From Massospora cicadina (lineage: Eukaryota; Entomophthoromycota; Entomophthoromycetes; Entomophthorales; Entomophthoraceae), in NCBI GenBank assembly GCA_022478985.1, contig JAKSZP010000154.1, forward strand, positions 103,955 to 167,954: 64,000 nucleotides of DNA, written 5' to 3'. The first letter of the stretch is position 1, and every line of letters begins with the position of its first letter. The notes below the pieces were generated by a model that saw only the letters and a list, made by a program, of their open reading frames with translations, ran no database searches and had not been told where the DNA came from. Position numbers and translations under genes: made by a program. This document shows, one piece after another, positions 11,501 through 23,075 of this stretch.

Positions 11501-12499
11501 AATCAAATTGATGCACCTAATTACTCCTAGATGCCCCCATAGTGGGAGGATCATAACGTTTTATTATGTTGTGAGAAAGCATGCCATAGGGGACCCAGAC
11601 TTTAATGCAGAAGTTTATTAGCCATCTTTTGTAAGTACCATTCAGATGGGGTTTTTCTAACACCAACCTTAGTCATTAGGCTGAGGTCTTCAAATCAGAT
11701 TTTGGTAAGCTAACATAGCAATCAAAAAGAATTTTCAAACATCAAATTTAACGTGGCAGAGATTCATGAGACTTCATTATTTACAGGCTCTGAAAAGGTG
11801 GTAGTAACAACAAAAAGTGGAAAACTGGGTTTTGGTTTTCGAGATTGGTGGAGAAGGGGAAATTATTGCATTGACAGGTGGAGGTGGGGTCACAACCTTC
11901 TCAATGGGAATCATTGTGACTAACTCAGAATTAGCATTAAGGTCGTTCTCATCTGTGGATTGCGACTAAGAATATCTTGCAAATTTAGGTAATTCCTTAA
12001 CAAATCCATACTTGAAGTAAAACTGAGGAGATTGCGATGAATTCTTCTCTGCCTGTGCGCCAAATTTTAAGTTTGAAATATCAGGTAAAGGACTTATGGT
12101 TTTTGCGCAGAACCACAGGATGTTTAACACCCTGTAAAAGGTACCTCCATTGCATCAATGGCCACGAAATGGCAGCCTACTCTTTATCATAGATGACCCA
12201 TGCACGCTCTATAACATTAAACTTCCTAGAAAAATATGACACCTTGAGTTCCCTCCCCCATGTTCTCATAAAATAACAGCACCAAGTGCAGTAACAGAGG
12301 CTTTACAAACCACAATCAAGGAGCTTATCTTCATCAGCATGGTGAAGAACAGGAACAATGGTAAAAACGTCTTTATTGCTTCATTTGCTTTTTGACATCA
12401 AGGAGTCCAAAATAGGGGATATTTTTATCATGAAAAGGTAAATTATGAGGCCAAATTTGATATGCTTGATACAAACTTCTTTAGGAAAATGACTGATCC

Positions 12500-13130
12500 T
12501 AAGGAGCTACGCAATTGCTTCTATGTCACTGGAGTGGATCATGAGTGGATGAATTCAATCTTGAAAGGATCAATGGCATACCCAGCATTATTTTTTTTAC
12601 CAGAAACCGAACTTTATCCTTATAAAACTCACATCTAGATGCATTAGAAATTATCTGGCCTTTTTTAGTGCTTCTACCACACCACCAAATTTTTACTATG
12701 TTGTTCTGCGTTGGTTGGTTGTAATAAGAGTTCATCTATGTAAGCTATTGTACAAGGTAACCTGAGACTACCCATGACATCATCTATAAAGTGTTAAAAA
12801 CAATATTCACATTCTTTAACTCAAAAGGCATAATTTTGAATTGGTATTTTTCATACCAGGTGCGGATTGCTGTAAGCACTATTGTCAAAGCATTACCCAC
12901 ACTTGGTGAAAAAAACAAAGATAAGGTTGGATAAAACCTTGGATATTGACTTCTCCTGGGCAATCGCAGCCTCAAAAGGTAAGGGACATGGATATGACTC
13001 TGTAACGTTATTTAAATGTCCATAGTTTATTCAGGCCTTAAAGTGCCATCTGATTTCTGTGTAAAACTAATGTGGAAGACATGATAGAGGTTTTTTGATC
13101 ATTCCAACCCTTTTTCAAGTCATAAATTAG
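12500..13130 (-). pseudogene. D reverse transcriptase (broken)
   Basis: Minus-strand pieces: SDGTLRPE (~13060), then RTWYEKYQFKIMPFE and NVNIVFNTL (~12860-12790), matching the RTRYGxFEFxVMPFGLTNAPATF palm entry, then a YIDELL-like catalytic turn (~12735) and CEFYKDKVRFLG-like code (~12640), the CxFxxxxVxFLG block. Frames shift between blocks. It sits between the protease (~13.7 kb) and the integrase, in normal gypsy order. Confidence 0.65.
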
Positions 13131-13579
13131 GTTTTTAACGCCTAGTCTTCCTCAGCTGGAAAGGATATAGTGGAAAAAGATCTTGATGAGATCTAACGTC
13201 AGCTCAAAGCTCATATCAGTCTTGAGTGACTTGGAAGCTTATCGGCACATTCCACAAAGAGCCATAAAAGGTGCGAATATAAGAGCCAAAGTATATAGCT
13301 TAGCAACAACATTGGTGGAATACTATTCCTTTGTTGCAGCACAGCATTCCCTGTTGCAAATGTGGAGAGAAGGGTAAATTCAAAAAGACAATTAGTTATG
13401 AAGGCCAGAATAACCTCTCTAAGTCAATACCTGTTGAATGGCGGCGCCACCAACCTATCCCAAAATCACTGGGTATAGAGATCATGGTATTTATACTAAG
13501 TTTTTCACAAATTTTATACTCATGATTAATAAAAAAGCAGTAGCTTACGCAGAGGAAGTGTGAGCATAGGGATACTAGA

Positions 13580-14200
13580 TGCTCCAATAACAGGTGCAGA
13601 TGGGTAACTTTAAGGCCTAATACCTATACAAATTTTAGTTCACTGTAATTCTTTGTGGCTCCAGTGTCCACAAGAGCAGTTACTGTGACCTTGCACTGTT
13701 TTAACCTAATTTGAATGGGGAACAAGAAGTAAGTGCGGTCAAATTTGTTTACCTCATTTAGAGAACAAAGAGAAGGGATCTGATTTCTTAGGCTTAAAAC
13801 GCTTTTGCACCCTATAAATCAGTTTATGGATGGGTGGGCGTAACAGAAGCCCTAGCATATGATAAGAGCGGAATCGGGATCTCCAGGGCCTGAAAAGGGC
13901 CGTAAACCTGAGAGATCTTCCTTCACTATGCTGAACCGGTGCTGTTCTTTAAGTTGGTGAACCAAAGAGATTTGGTAACCTGTGATTGCGGGATCTGCGG
14001 GTTCTATAAGTATTGCAACCAGTTTAAAGAATCATTTGCGATATTTCTTTGCAAGATGGTGTTCCCTCAGCACCAGAAGGTTCTATGTAAACCAAAATTG
14101 ATTCTTCAGCACCTTGGGTGGGGGTATAATAGTCATTTGAGTGGTAATAAAATTTATTTTGGACAAATAGCCTTATAATTATGTACTCCATCTGACAATT
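13580..14200 (-). pseudogene. D gag end and aspartic protease (broken)
   Basis: The minus-strand reading RLKQCKVTVTALVDTGATKNYSE (about 13720-13640) carries the retropepsin catalytic ALVDTGA motif with its aspartate intact. Right of it, between the protease and the 5' LTR (end 14221), lies short decayed Gag code without a recognisable zinc knuckle. The protease would cleave the polyprotein. The frame is broken soon after the motif. Confidence 0.65.
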
Positions 14201-14220
14201 GTTTTTAAGTTTGGGTTATT

Positions 14221-15219
14221 TGCTAGTATTTGGGCGAGCCAAGCGAAAACTGAGCTGTTGAGCTGATGTCTAAACACCCTCAACAGTGGCTCCAGGCTGC
14301 AGAGCGACGCTCTATTTTTAGTGAAAAATACAGGGGATGTAGGAGAGGTGTTGAGTTTTCTGAGAGAGTTCAAATTAGAGTGGGGCGTTATCAGCTTTCT
14401 TGAGCTGCTACACTTAGAGAGATAAACTAAAAGTTCCTCCATAGTCTCTCCTACAATCTTAGGTATCACAACTTATATATTAAAGTTTATAGATGATATA
14501 AAACTGGTTAATTTTCATATAGAACTTTCAGAGAAATAGTAAATACCAATAGTCCAACATCCCTACCATTAGCAGGGTTCTGGGTTTTAGGTTAGGCTGT
14601 GGATGGGGATTACTGATATGTAAACATCAATCTCAAATATTAATTTCAAATTTGATAGTGATGAGAATATTTGTATCACTTGATTCTTCATAGTAACAAA
14701 TCAGCCAGAATCCCTACGCAATTCCCAGGTTGTGTCATTAAGTTCCAAAAATTTGAATTTCTTTTACAGTTTTAGAATTTGATATTGAGTTTGATCACCA
14801 TTTGTTCCCTTTATTGCCACTTTTTTCCATGATTTTGACTTCTTAGATATTAAATTTCCCTGGGGTTGATCCAGTTGCCCGATTTTCTTATCTTATGATG
14901 GCTCTTGATTGAGCCATTAGTTGAAGATGGGCGTTGTAGACAACGATGTGAGTTTTTAAAATTTCCTAAGTCTCCACAGAGGTTTCTGATTTCTGAGAAA
15001 AACTCTGCAGATTTTGAGACTAGGTGGGTTTGGGTTGTTGAATAGGTTGAGGAAGGCACGTTACAAACAGGGAGGGGCAGAAGCTACCCATCTCTCATCT
15101 AGGGTATACCCTTAGTTAGAAATCTGGTTAAGAGGTAAGGCCTTGTGTTTGAGCCCTTTTTAGATTTATAAGGGTTTATGTCCCTGTTCAAACTTATGGC
15201 AGAAGCCGTGGGCCTTACA
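14221..15219 (-). repeat. D 5' LTR (999 bp)
   Basis: It is an uninterrupted copy of the LTR seen in pieces at 9439-8731, 5568-5521 and 3613-3372. It begins TGTAAGGCCCACGG at 15219 (minus strand) and ends AATACTAGCA at 14221. It is the useful reference for placing both insertions in the 3' LTR. It contains a 96-codon minus-strand open frame (14469-14179) with no recognised function. The right flank resumes integrase code of E. Confidence 0.75.
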
Positions 15220-15221
15220 AA

Positions 15222-15793
15222 TATAATCCATCCACTAATGGAACAGTATAAAGTGCTAAAGGGACCTGATTTTCTAGCTTAAAAAGATGGCAGCCTTTAA
15301 CTTGATGTTATTTGACCACTACTTACAACGCACTGTTGGCTTACAAATAAGCTGATTTTGATAATAAATATCTAGCCCTTCAAAGCCTTACATGGTCATG
15401 CATCCCGTTTACTAAGCTGTGTTAAATACTTGTTGACATTCTCAGTGGCCAAATAATACAAAGGTCTATGAGGGCTTAGCAGATAAAATTTCTGACTCCA
15501 AGCCCTTGCTATCAAATAGATTACCTCAACTACAAGTATAGAGATGGCCCGCTCTGATGCTAATATACTCATTTTGCCAATTTTTAGTAGGGGATCTTAT
15601 CCTGTTCTATCACAATTGAACAGGAGGCTGACAGAATAAACTTGACATCCTTGGGTCAGTTCCTTATCTCATTGTACATAATATGAGCTCTCAGTATTTT
15701 AATGCTAATGTCAATTAAGGTACAATGTTTATCTAAATTCATGACTTTTTTTATGGACCTATACCCCCTCCAACAGGATCTTTTGGGAGGAGT
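15222..15793 (+). pseudogene. E gypsy integrase C-terminal part, right fragment
   Basis: It continues the gene broken at 3371. It reads YNPSTNGTV (15228), then NALLAYK (~15330), PFKALHGHASRL (~15380) and VGDLILFYHN...NKLD (~15585-15650). Each block matches, in order, the integrase of G1 (YNPSTNGAV, NAILAYRV, SPYKALCG, VGDLVLFYHHRPGG). E is therefore a G1-type gypsy element without a chromodomain. Several stops and shifts are present. A purine-rich tract leads into the LTR at 15794. Confidence 0.7.
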
Positions 15794-16280
15794 TGTTGGT
15801 AATTGAGATATTAAAAGAGTTGAGATTGCTAATCCATTTTGAGCATCAATGAGTCATTCATTATAATATCACATTTTCGTCTGGGACTTTTTACAGGAGA
15901 TTAATCAGAAAGGTCCAAACAAGGATCCTCAGGTGAGCTGGACCAGTGGAGACGCCTTCTAGTTTGGCTTCACATCTCCTTAAACCTTGCAAAGGGCGCC
16001 TCCAATCAATGATATCAAGAGGTCATTGACAAAGGAGAACAAAGAAGACCTCAATCAAGCAGTCAATTGATAATGACTAGTAAGATCCAGATCAAAGGGA
16101 TTCAAGAATATCCTCTCAGTGACGCGTCCTGACCCATCCTGTAAGTATTGAATGCTATTGATTTAATAAAAGAAAAATATACACTCATATTTCCAACCGC
16201 TTTGACAGGTCTCTTTATATACAGCTTTAGACCTCCTTTTTAACCCTTGGCTTAGGGTCTAGATTAGTGCTAATCCAACA
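15794..16280 (+). repeat. E 3' LTR (~487 bp)
   Basis: It starts TGTTGGTAATTGAG just after GATCTTTTGGGAGGAG, mirroring the G1 junction (GATCTTGAGGGGGCAT, then TGTTGGAGAT). It ends TAATCCAACA, as the G1 LTR ends TCCAACA. The 5' LTR is not in the window, so no TSD can be checked. Confidence 0.55.
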
Positions 16281-16288
16281 ATATAAGT

Positions 16289-16358
16289 AAACTTTCTAAT
16301 ATAAAAAAATAATATGATGGTGATGGGAATTGATATCATATTATAAATTAGAAAGTTT
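16289..16358. repeat. 70-bp imperfect inverted repeat (hairpin)
   Basis: AAACTTTCTAAT (16289-16300) pairs with ATTAGAAAGTTT (16347-16358), and an inner AATATGAT / ATATCATATT arm extends the stem around a ~15-base loop. It lies just right of the E 3' LTR. It may be a tiny fold-back element or a fortuitous AT-rich palindrome; no target duplication is evident. Confidence 0.5.
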
Positions 16359-16467
16359 TGCCTATATAATTACTTTGATAGGTTCTTGTACCTGCTTACT
16401 GAACTTATTGATGGCCCATCAACTAATATCAAAAGTTAAAAGGTGACAATAAATAGTATTTGGTCTC

Positions 16468-18500
16468 TGTAATGAAATGGATTTCGTCCATTGTTTCCTA
16501 TAGAATTGAGATAGTAGGAATGGTGTTTACATTCAGAAAGCTCTTATTGACAAATCGAGGCACATGATAATTTATAGGCATAAACTATGGCACTTTAGGT
16601 CTTAATCCCACCAGAATGTTATGGGAATTTTTTAGGCTTCCACTAAAATTATATTCATAGTTTTAACTCTTTGGTTCAGATTTTTATCTAGTGGTTCCTA
16701 TTATAATGCTCATAAGTGGGATTTATATCTCATTTATGGTCTTCACTTTCTGCGTTCTCACATTTGAAGAGTCCCTCAACATATAGGCCATAACTGAATT
16801 GGGGTCACCATTATGCTCAAAAATTAGTTAATTATAAATTATTTGACATATTCAGTTCAATACCCCAGACTGGTCAACCATGTACAGAATTATGCAGATA
16901 TTATTCTATGGCCATCAATTCACCAGAAGCCAAGAAGCTAGAATATAGAGAGAGGTCAATTATAGGTTGATTTTGGGGTTGAAAGCCCCCTGCATCTTGA
17001 CCTGATTACTGGCCATCAATGGATATGCATAAAAGAGCATATCATTATTAAGTACATGCTCCTTGGGTTCATTCAGGCAACTAAAGGCTAGACAGAGCAT
17101 TTACCGCTATATCAAACCTCAGGCCATATGGGCTATTTTTTGATTTGCCGCCAGGCCATAACATTGGGCACTATTTTAAAAAAATTAAACTCAATTCCCA
17201 TCCCCTTGACAATTATCTTTTATGTAGATTAATCAAGGCAACTCTCTTCCAGCATAAGTTTTTATATTTTAAGTTAAATTGTTAGTCTTAGGAGCTATGT
17301 TAGTTATATCATTCCAAGTTTAACTTTCATTGTCAAGCTGTGGATCCTGCCAGCTCGCAAAATAGGGGGACAACCATTTGTCCTGAGAAAATCTAACCGC
17401 TATTTATTTCCCATCAGTTTTGTTGGATTTCAATGGTGGAGGAAGAGGTTGAGGGGTTACCAACTGGACAGCTGGCGGTTGAGGCATCTTGCTCCACCAG
17501 GAGACCTCCAAGGGGAGCATTGACGCTTTATGTGACCCTTGGACTTCTGATTTGTACTCCCCCTACCTCTTATTCCAAAAATGTTGCCCACCAGGAGATT
17601 CGCCTTTCACAAAGCCTAAGATCTGGGAAGCTTAAGGGGCTTTCCCTTTGTGAGGGGTAATGTAATGAAATAGATTTCATCCATCCAATCTATGAAATTA
17701 ATATAATAGGAACGTTAGTTGCATTCTGACAGTTTGAATCAATGAACTGTAGCATATGATTTTTTATTAATATAAAACTATGGTAATTTAGTTCTTGACC
17801 CCATCAGAACTATATGGGAATCTGTTATGATTCTGCGCCTAAATTATATTCATAATTTTAAGTCTTTGATATGGTTTATATTCCAGTGGTCTCTATTCCA
17901 AAGCTCCTGAATTGTAATTCTATCTTGTTTCTAACCTTCCCTTTCCGTTTCCCACCATTTTAGAAGTCCCTCGCCAGATAGGCCATAATTGAATTTAAAC
18001 TACCATTTTGCAAAATACGTATTTATTAATTATTTGACTGGTTCAGTTTGATAACCCTGGCTGGCTAACACCACGTATGGAATTGTGCATACATTATTCT
18101 CTTGACATTTAAGACCTGGAAGCCACAGACTCTAGATCTTAGAGGGAGAAAAAAACAAGAAGTCAATTTGGGCCTGAAAACCCCCTACACCTTGACCTAA
18201 TTACTGGTCACCAATGGAGATTCTTGTAAGAGCATATCTCCATTACTTGAATGCTCCTTGTGGTCCATTCAGGTGACTAGAGGCCAGATAGAGTATTTAC
18301 CTCCATATTAAACTTCAACACAGATTTGTAAATTTTGAGTCAACGCCAGGCTTCTACATTAACTAATAATTAATGCATACAAATTTTATGTCCATCACCT
18401 TGACACATCTTCTCAGCCAATTTGATCAAGAAAATTATCTTCTAGTGTAGGTTTTATATGTCAAGTTAATGTAAAAGGTCTTGTGAATTTTGTTTTTACA
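16468..18500 (+). mobile_element. TRIM-A: small non-autonomous LTR element
   Basis: There are two direct repeats of about 840 bp, 16468-17308 and 17661-18500, both starting TGTAATGAAAT. They flank an interior of only ~350 bp. A purine tract (TGTGAGGGGTAA) sits immediately before the right copy, as expected for a plus-strand LTR element. The interior has one 75-codon frame (17433-17660) of no known family and no gag or pol. Possible decayed TSDs are GTCTC (left) and GCTTC (right), which differ by two transitions. It must have used enzymes from another gypsy element. Confidence 0.7.
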
Positions 18501-18505
18501 GCTTC

Positions 18506-21400
18506 CAACTAGAACATTTGAATATTACTTCTGAGCCTTATGCCATAACAGGATGGGTATAGATTCAGACTCCATTTAAAAATTTAGTATATATAGTTCT
18601 TAATTAATAGGTAAACCTTTAATGAAAGAACTGTAGCAGCTAATGGGGAAATATTGCTAGTAGTTGATAAAGTTAACAAATATGTTGAAGATCCTGAGTA
18701 ATTAGTTTAAGTATAGGCTTGATCTAGATAATAAAGCTACAAATTTTTTTCGTGGATATAAAATATACTCATATAGAGAGATATAATTTATAAGGATCAA
18801 GATGATGGAGTACTCTTCTAGCTTTTATATTTAAAAGGAGGCTATATATCTATAGCCATTAGATCATTGCGAAGGATGACATCTAATAGATCCTCTAATA
18901 GTTTGTGATTAAATACTATTTAAATAAAGCCTACTTAAATATCAATATATCCTCATACATGGGATGGCAAGGACTTACTGTTAGTCACATTGCCTTTATG
19001 TTCAAGGGCATTGATAGAGGGTTGAATGTTTTAACTCAAGGATTAGGAATGTAATGATGCAAAACCTAAATGATTCAAATCTTAAAGGTGTAAACATTTC
19101 ACATCTCAAAATGATAAAAGATTCAAATTGAAACAAAGTTATTTAAACCTAACTTTTTTCTTTTAAATCATGGGCGCACACATTCCTTGTCACTTAAAAG
19201 ATAGAGTAAACATGAACTAGATTCTCTAACAAGATTTAATCCTACAAAATAATAAGAATATTGAACTCATAAATATATGAATTTTTTTTCTCATTAAATA
19301 GTAGTATTCAATCTAAGAAGTATTAGTATAATGAGCTAATGTAAGCTTTCGTTCTATTTATACCTTGTCTCCTAGGCGGATTTTGTCGCTTTCCATTAGC
19401 ATTCTAGCAGCATTCATACAAGGATCTTTAGCTGAATAGGTTTTAATTCAAAACTAGATGTCTTTCCTCATACTTTATTTTGGCATATAGAAATCTACAT
19501 AGCCACACTTACAAACCTTTCATCACATATTGTTGAGATCCTGTTCTTTATTTTACCATTTAATTTATTTTACCTTGATTGATATTAGATTGTTTTACAG
19601 GTAGCCAATATTAGGAAAGGCATGGTTATGTTAATCTAGTGTATTCTAGTAGGATCCAATTTGATGTTTCAAATCTAAACACCATAAAGTTGCAAAGTTT
19701 ATATTAAAACACGTTGAAATTTGTTACTGAACTATTGTAAGGGATCAAAAAATAACTTGTATAACTGAAAACTAACTAATTATTAATAAAAAGCTAGTTT
19801 TTAAAATTGCCATCACACTGTCACCAACTTGGCATAGGATTTGGCTTTATATTGCTGATATTAAACTGCCATCATCATTAAATATATTTTCTTGCAATAA
19901 ATTTTAATCACAATAGCCCAATGCAATAGTACCTTGCTTTATGATTTTTGTAGTTATGCTGGTCAACTTGAGAACCCATAGTGCAGCCAACACTTGCAAC
20001 ATTAGCATTATAATAAAATTACCTCAATACTCATAGAGTTTATAAACAGGCAATCAACAGGCTTAATTATATAGAACTAGACTTAAGATTTAGCCTGAGA
20101 AATGACGCTAATAATAGGTGGACTAAATCTAACTTTGGCAACATGACAATTTTTATACAATTCTACTCTAAAAGCACTTCAATTAAGTTTACCATGAGCA
20201 ATCAAATACAACAATGGATTTAGATACTATAAGCACATTCAGTACAACTGAAATTACAATATATTTCAAGAATAGTATTTATCAAAGACTTTATCCAACT
20301 TTCATTCTTATATTCTCTAATTAGTACATTATCTTCATATTTAGATACCAAGTGTAATGAACCTGAACCTGCATCTGGCATATTACTGATGGCCCAACGC
20401 CAATTTTTAACACACTACACGTTGGTAGACAATAAGAGTTACTTACCCTCTTCACGTTTAGAAATTACCCATGATCTCAATTTTCCAGATACTGAATGAA
20501 AACTATCTGAAAGTTGATCACTAGTTAGATGTTCATGGTGATATTTCTGAATTATGGCTGCCCTAGTAAGAAGTATCTAAACCTCAAAAAAGCTCATAAG
20601 CCTAACCTGATAAAACCATATGTACATAACACTCTGATAGATAAATTTCAGATAATCACTTATATAAAGAGATGTAGATAATTAAAGGTTGTCCAATCCA
20701 ACCTCTTTCAAGAGCTTGATGAGGCTAGTTTGAGTCAATTGTGTCATATTAGAGCAGTAGTTTTCTGAACTTTAATTTGCTGATGGACCCCTTCTCATAG
20801 CACTAATTCACCCATAGACATTTTAGGTAATTAAGTATGCGCAACTGCACTTTATAAAATACAAATCTAACTTTGATATCTTAAATTAATGACAAAGACA
20901 AACAAGGTTAATGTATGTGATAATTAAAAACTATTTATTAAAAATGTGCTTTTTTATATAAAATAAAAAAGCTACTTTGTTTTTCAAAGGAATGCTTCAT
21001 GGAGCTTGTTTATAATTGACTGTACTGGCACTCAGAATAAGTTATCACCCAAAGCAAAAGCCAGAATACCTCTCGTTCAGCCATACACACAGTTTGATTG
21101 ATAGTAAGTAGGGACAATACCACCATCTTCCAGGGAATCCAAAGGTGACCCAAATGGCTGTAAAATAGTATTGTGAATTTCTTAATATGATTAAAATTGA
21201 GAAAATACGGGTTTTTTAAGTAAACTAAGGGTATAAATATAATATTATGGAGTGACAGCAGTTCCTATTGAGGACTGCTGCCTTATGAGCCCAACATCTA
21301 GGGAATAGGTAAAATAACATTAATTCCTGGGGTTATCTTCACAATAGTATACCAATAAATTGACACATTATTCTGATAACAATATTAAATTGGATCCATC
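18506..21400. other. AT-rich stretch with no recognisable gene
   Basis: I find no convincing coding frame on either strand. One hairpin (CAGCAGTTCCT...GAGGACTGCTG, ~21257-21281) is visible. At 20756 CAGTAGTTTTCTGAAC...GATGGACCCC resembles the terminal repeat of hAT transposons, but no matching right end was found. The rest is probably very old transposon sequence. The left part of the C2 3' LTR may lie in its right end. Confidence 0.4.
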
Positions 21401-21479
21401 TTAACCATCTAGATCTTTAAGAATTATTTACAAAGAATAACTGCTCAACTCTTCTTGGCAAGCTAGCAACAATTCGTGT

Positions 21480-22655
21480 GATGGCTGACAGGACGTGCCA
21501 AGGCCATGGCAGGTACAGGCGGTCCCATTTTCAAATTGAATGGGTGCAGCTGGTTCAAACCAGTTGGAGAAGACTCACCTAAATGGCAATAAGATGTGAG
21601 CTTAGAAAGGCAATTTATGGTCTGAAGGTGATTTGACAATAAAATTTGTTCAATATTGACTTACCCATAGTAAAGGGACTCAAACTAGGTGGGGATGTCT
21701 TTTGGCAAGGCTGAGAGCTGCACCCTTGCTGTTGGCGATGGCTCTTGGACACCACCACACCCTGACTCACCCCAATGATTTTCTCACCCAATTCTGGAGG
21801 TGAGAAGAGGGGGAAAGGAGAAACCTCCAAGGCTAAGCCATCACCCACTCTCATTAACTAAATGGGCTAGATCGCCATGGTTGGTGAGGGGTTGAGCAGG
21901 TTTTTTGCCCCCTTCTTGGTTCTAAAGGGATGATCCTCCCAAATAAGGCTCAGGTGTTTCTCCCCAGGACTTACAATATAGTCAACGATACCCATAGTAG
22001 TTCATATGGGCCCCCAAGTGAATTAAGTCTACACTACTGCATGTTAACAAAAATTCAGTCTAATTTTGATAATCTGAATGGTGAATTGTAACAAAAATAA
22101 AATTAGACTAAGATATTTGCTAATTAAGTTATTATTTAATAAAAATAGACCTATTTGACTCTGGATACATTTTTCCTACGAGGTACACGCCTATCAGACT
22201 TTGTCCCCAATCTTTTTGAAGCAGATTTTGAACTGAAGACAATGTTTCTAATGGCCTGATGCCATTGGCGAGATTTGCCAATATTTTGACACTTGATTCC
22301 CCATTTACTGAATGTGCAAACCCGTCTAACTTTGTTGCTGAGGGTTTAAGGCTTATGGACCTTGATTTTGAGAGCTTGGTGCCATTGACTTTGTAAGAAC
22401 CTTTAGGCCCATGGGGTGGCAGCTTTCAAGTATTCTGGCGCAAAGTTCCTCAATTTGCCATACTAATTCAGTGGAGGCAATTGTGGAGACAGGTGGTGAG
22501 ATCTTTAAAGGGAGAGCTGTTACCCATCGCTCATCTACCACATGTGCAAGATCACTCAGTGAGATGAGAGGGACAGCTGCTCTCTTCATACCCCTTTTTG
22601 TAGGGAATGGGGACACTACTCAGACTAGGAAGAGGGGACACTCCTAAGTCTTACA
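21480..22655 (-). repeat. C2 3' LTR (proximal part; left end unresolved)
   Basis: It begins TGTAAGACTTAGGAGTG at 22655 on the minus strand, after AAAAAGGAAGGATAA. 22160-22655 is co-linear with the 5' LTR at 37960-38449. A further match lies at ~21490-21560 (CCAAGGCCA...GGCGGTCCCA...GAATGGGT) against ~37605-37665. The stretch between (21570-22150) does not match the 5' LTR and may be an insertion; it contains a short inverted repeat (~22045-22110) and a 79-codon unassigned minus-strand frame (21854-21615). Confidence 0.65.
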
Positions 22656-22789
22656 TTATCCTTCCTTTTTGCCAAAGGGGGGCGCCACCACTGGGGAACT
22701 GTGTGGAAGCCACATTTTTGTGGTCCTTAGGAAACTTGATCGCCATTAAAGTAGCAATCTTTGGGGGAGGATGGGGAGATTCTGAGTGG

Positions 22790-23070
22790 TGACGTGGAAA
22801 GCCTCGACCAGCTTCAAGCAGTTTGCACGATCTTGGGCCCTGACCCAACTGTTCTTGTAGGCTGGATAGCCCTTCCAAGCTTCAAGATATTGGACATACT
22901 GACAAGTTCTTCGGGTTACCAGGACACTTTCACTTCAGCCTCCTCTGCACCCTCAATCATGATAGGTCTGGATATGAGGGATTTTTCCTTGAATGGGGAC
23001 AACTGAGACATGTGGAAGATTAGGTGTTTCTTGTAGTGAGGTGGCAATTTCAAACATAAAGCGCCATTAT
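22790..23070 (-). pseudogene. C2 integrase end and chromodomain (broken)
   Basis: The minus-strand reading is NGALCLKLPPHYKKH and FHMSQLSPFKE (23070-22990), the end of the chromoviral integrase. A frame-broken chromodomain follows: EAEVKVSW, then YVQYLEAWKGYPAYKNSW and RAQDRANC in another frame (~22950-22830), where the aromatic cage positions Y, W and Y are recognisable. It continues the integrase interrupted at 24274 by solo LTR S1. The C1 equivalent is at ~1290-1560. Confidence 0.8.
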
Positions 23071-23075
23071 CCAAG

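Larger units (their letters stand above)
3372..15219 (-). mobile_element. D: minus-strand chromovirus, split by LINE1 and an ORF1-only retroposon
   Basis: This is a Ty3/gypsy element read right to left: 5' LTR 15219-14221, gag remnant, protease ~13.7 kb, reverse transcriptase ~13.1-12.5 kb, integrase ~11.5-10.5 kb, chromodomain remnant ~10.4 kb and 3' LTR from 9439. The LTR starts TGTAAGGCC / TGTATAGGCC and ends TAGCA / CCTAACA. The 3' LTR is broken by LINE1 (5569-8715) and by an ORF1-only element (3614-5520). Without those it closes at 3372, giving an element of roughly 6.8 kb. A purine tract (AAGAAAAAGGTAA) precedes the 3' LTR. Flanking integrase code of E resumes on both sides, but a clean 5-bp TSD is not visible (CCATA against AATAT). 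Confidence 0.75.

Noticed and set aside
8731..15219. A tandem array of D elements sharing LTRs, because similar blocks occur at 8.7-9.4 kb and 14.5-15.2 kb.
   Set aside because: Both blocks are simply the two LTRs of one element; each starts TGTA after a purine tract or at host code and ends at a matching CA.
21480..21565. A tRNA-derived SINE with A-box (TGGCTGACAGG) and B-box (GGTTCAAACC) like sequences.
   Set aside because: The stretch aligns with the C2 5' LTR (CCAAGGCCA...GGCGGTCCCA...GAATGGGT, near 37605-37665), so it is LTR sequence. The boxes are fortuitous.
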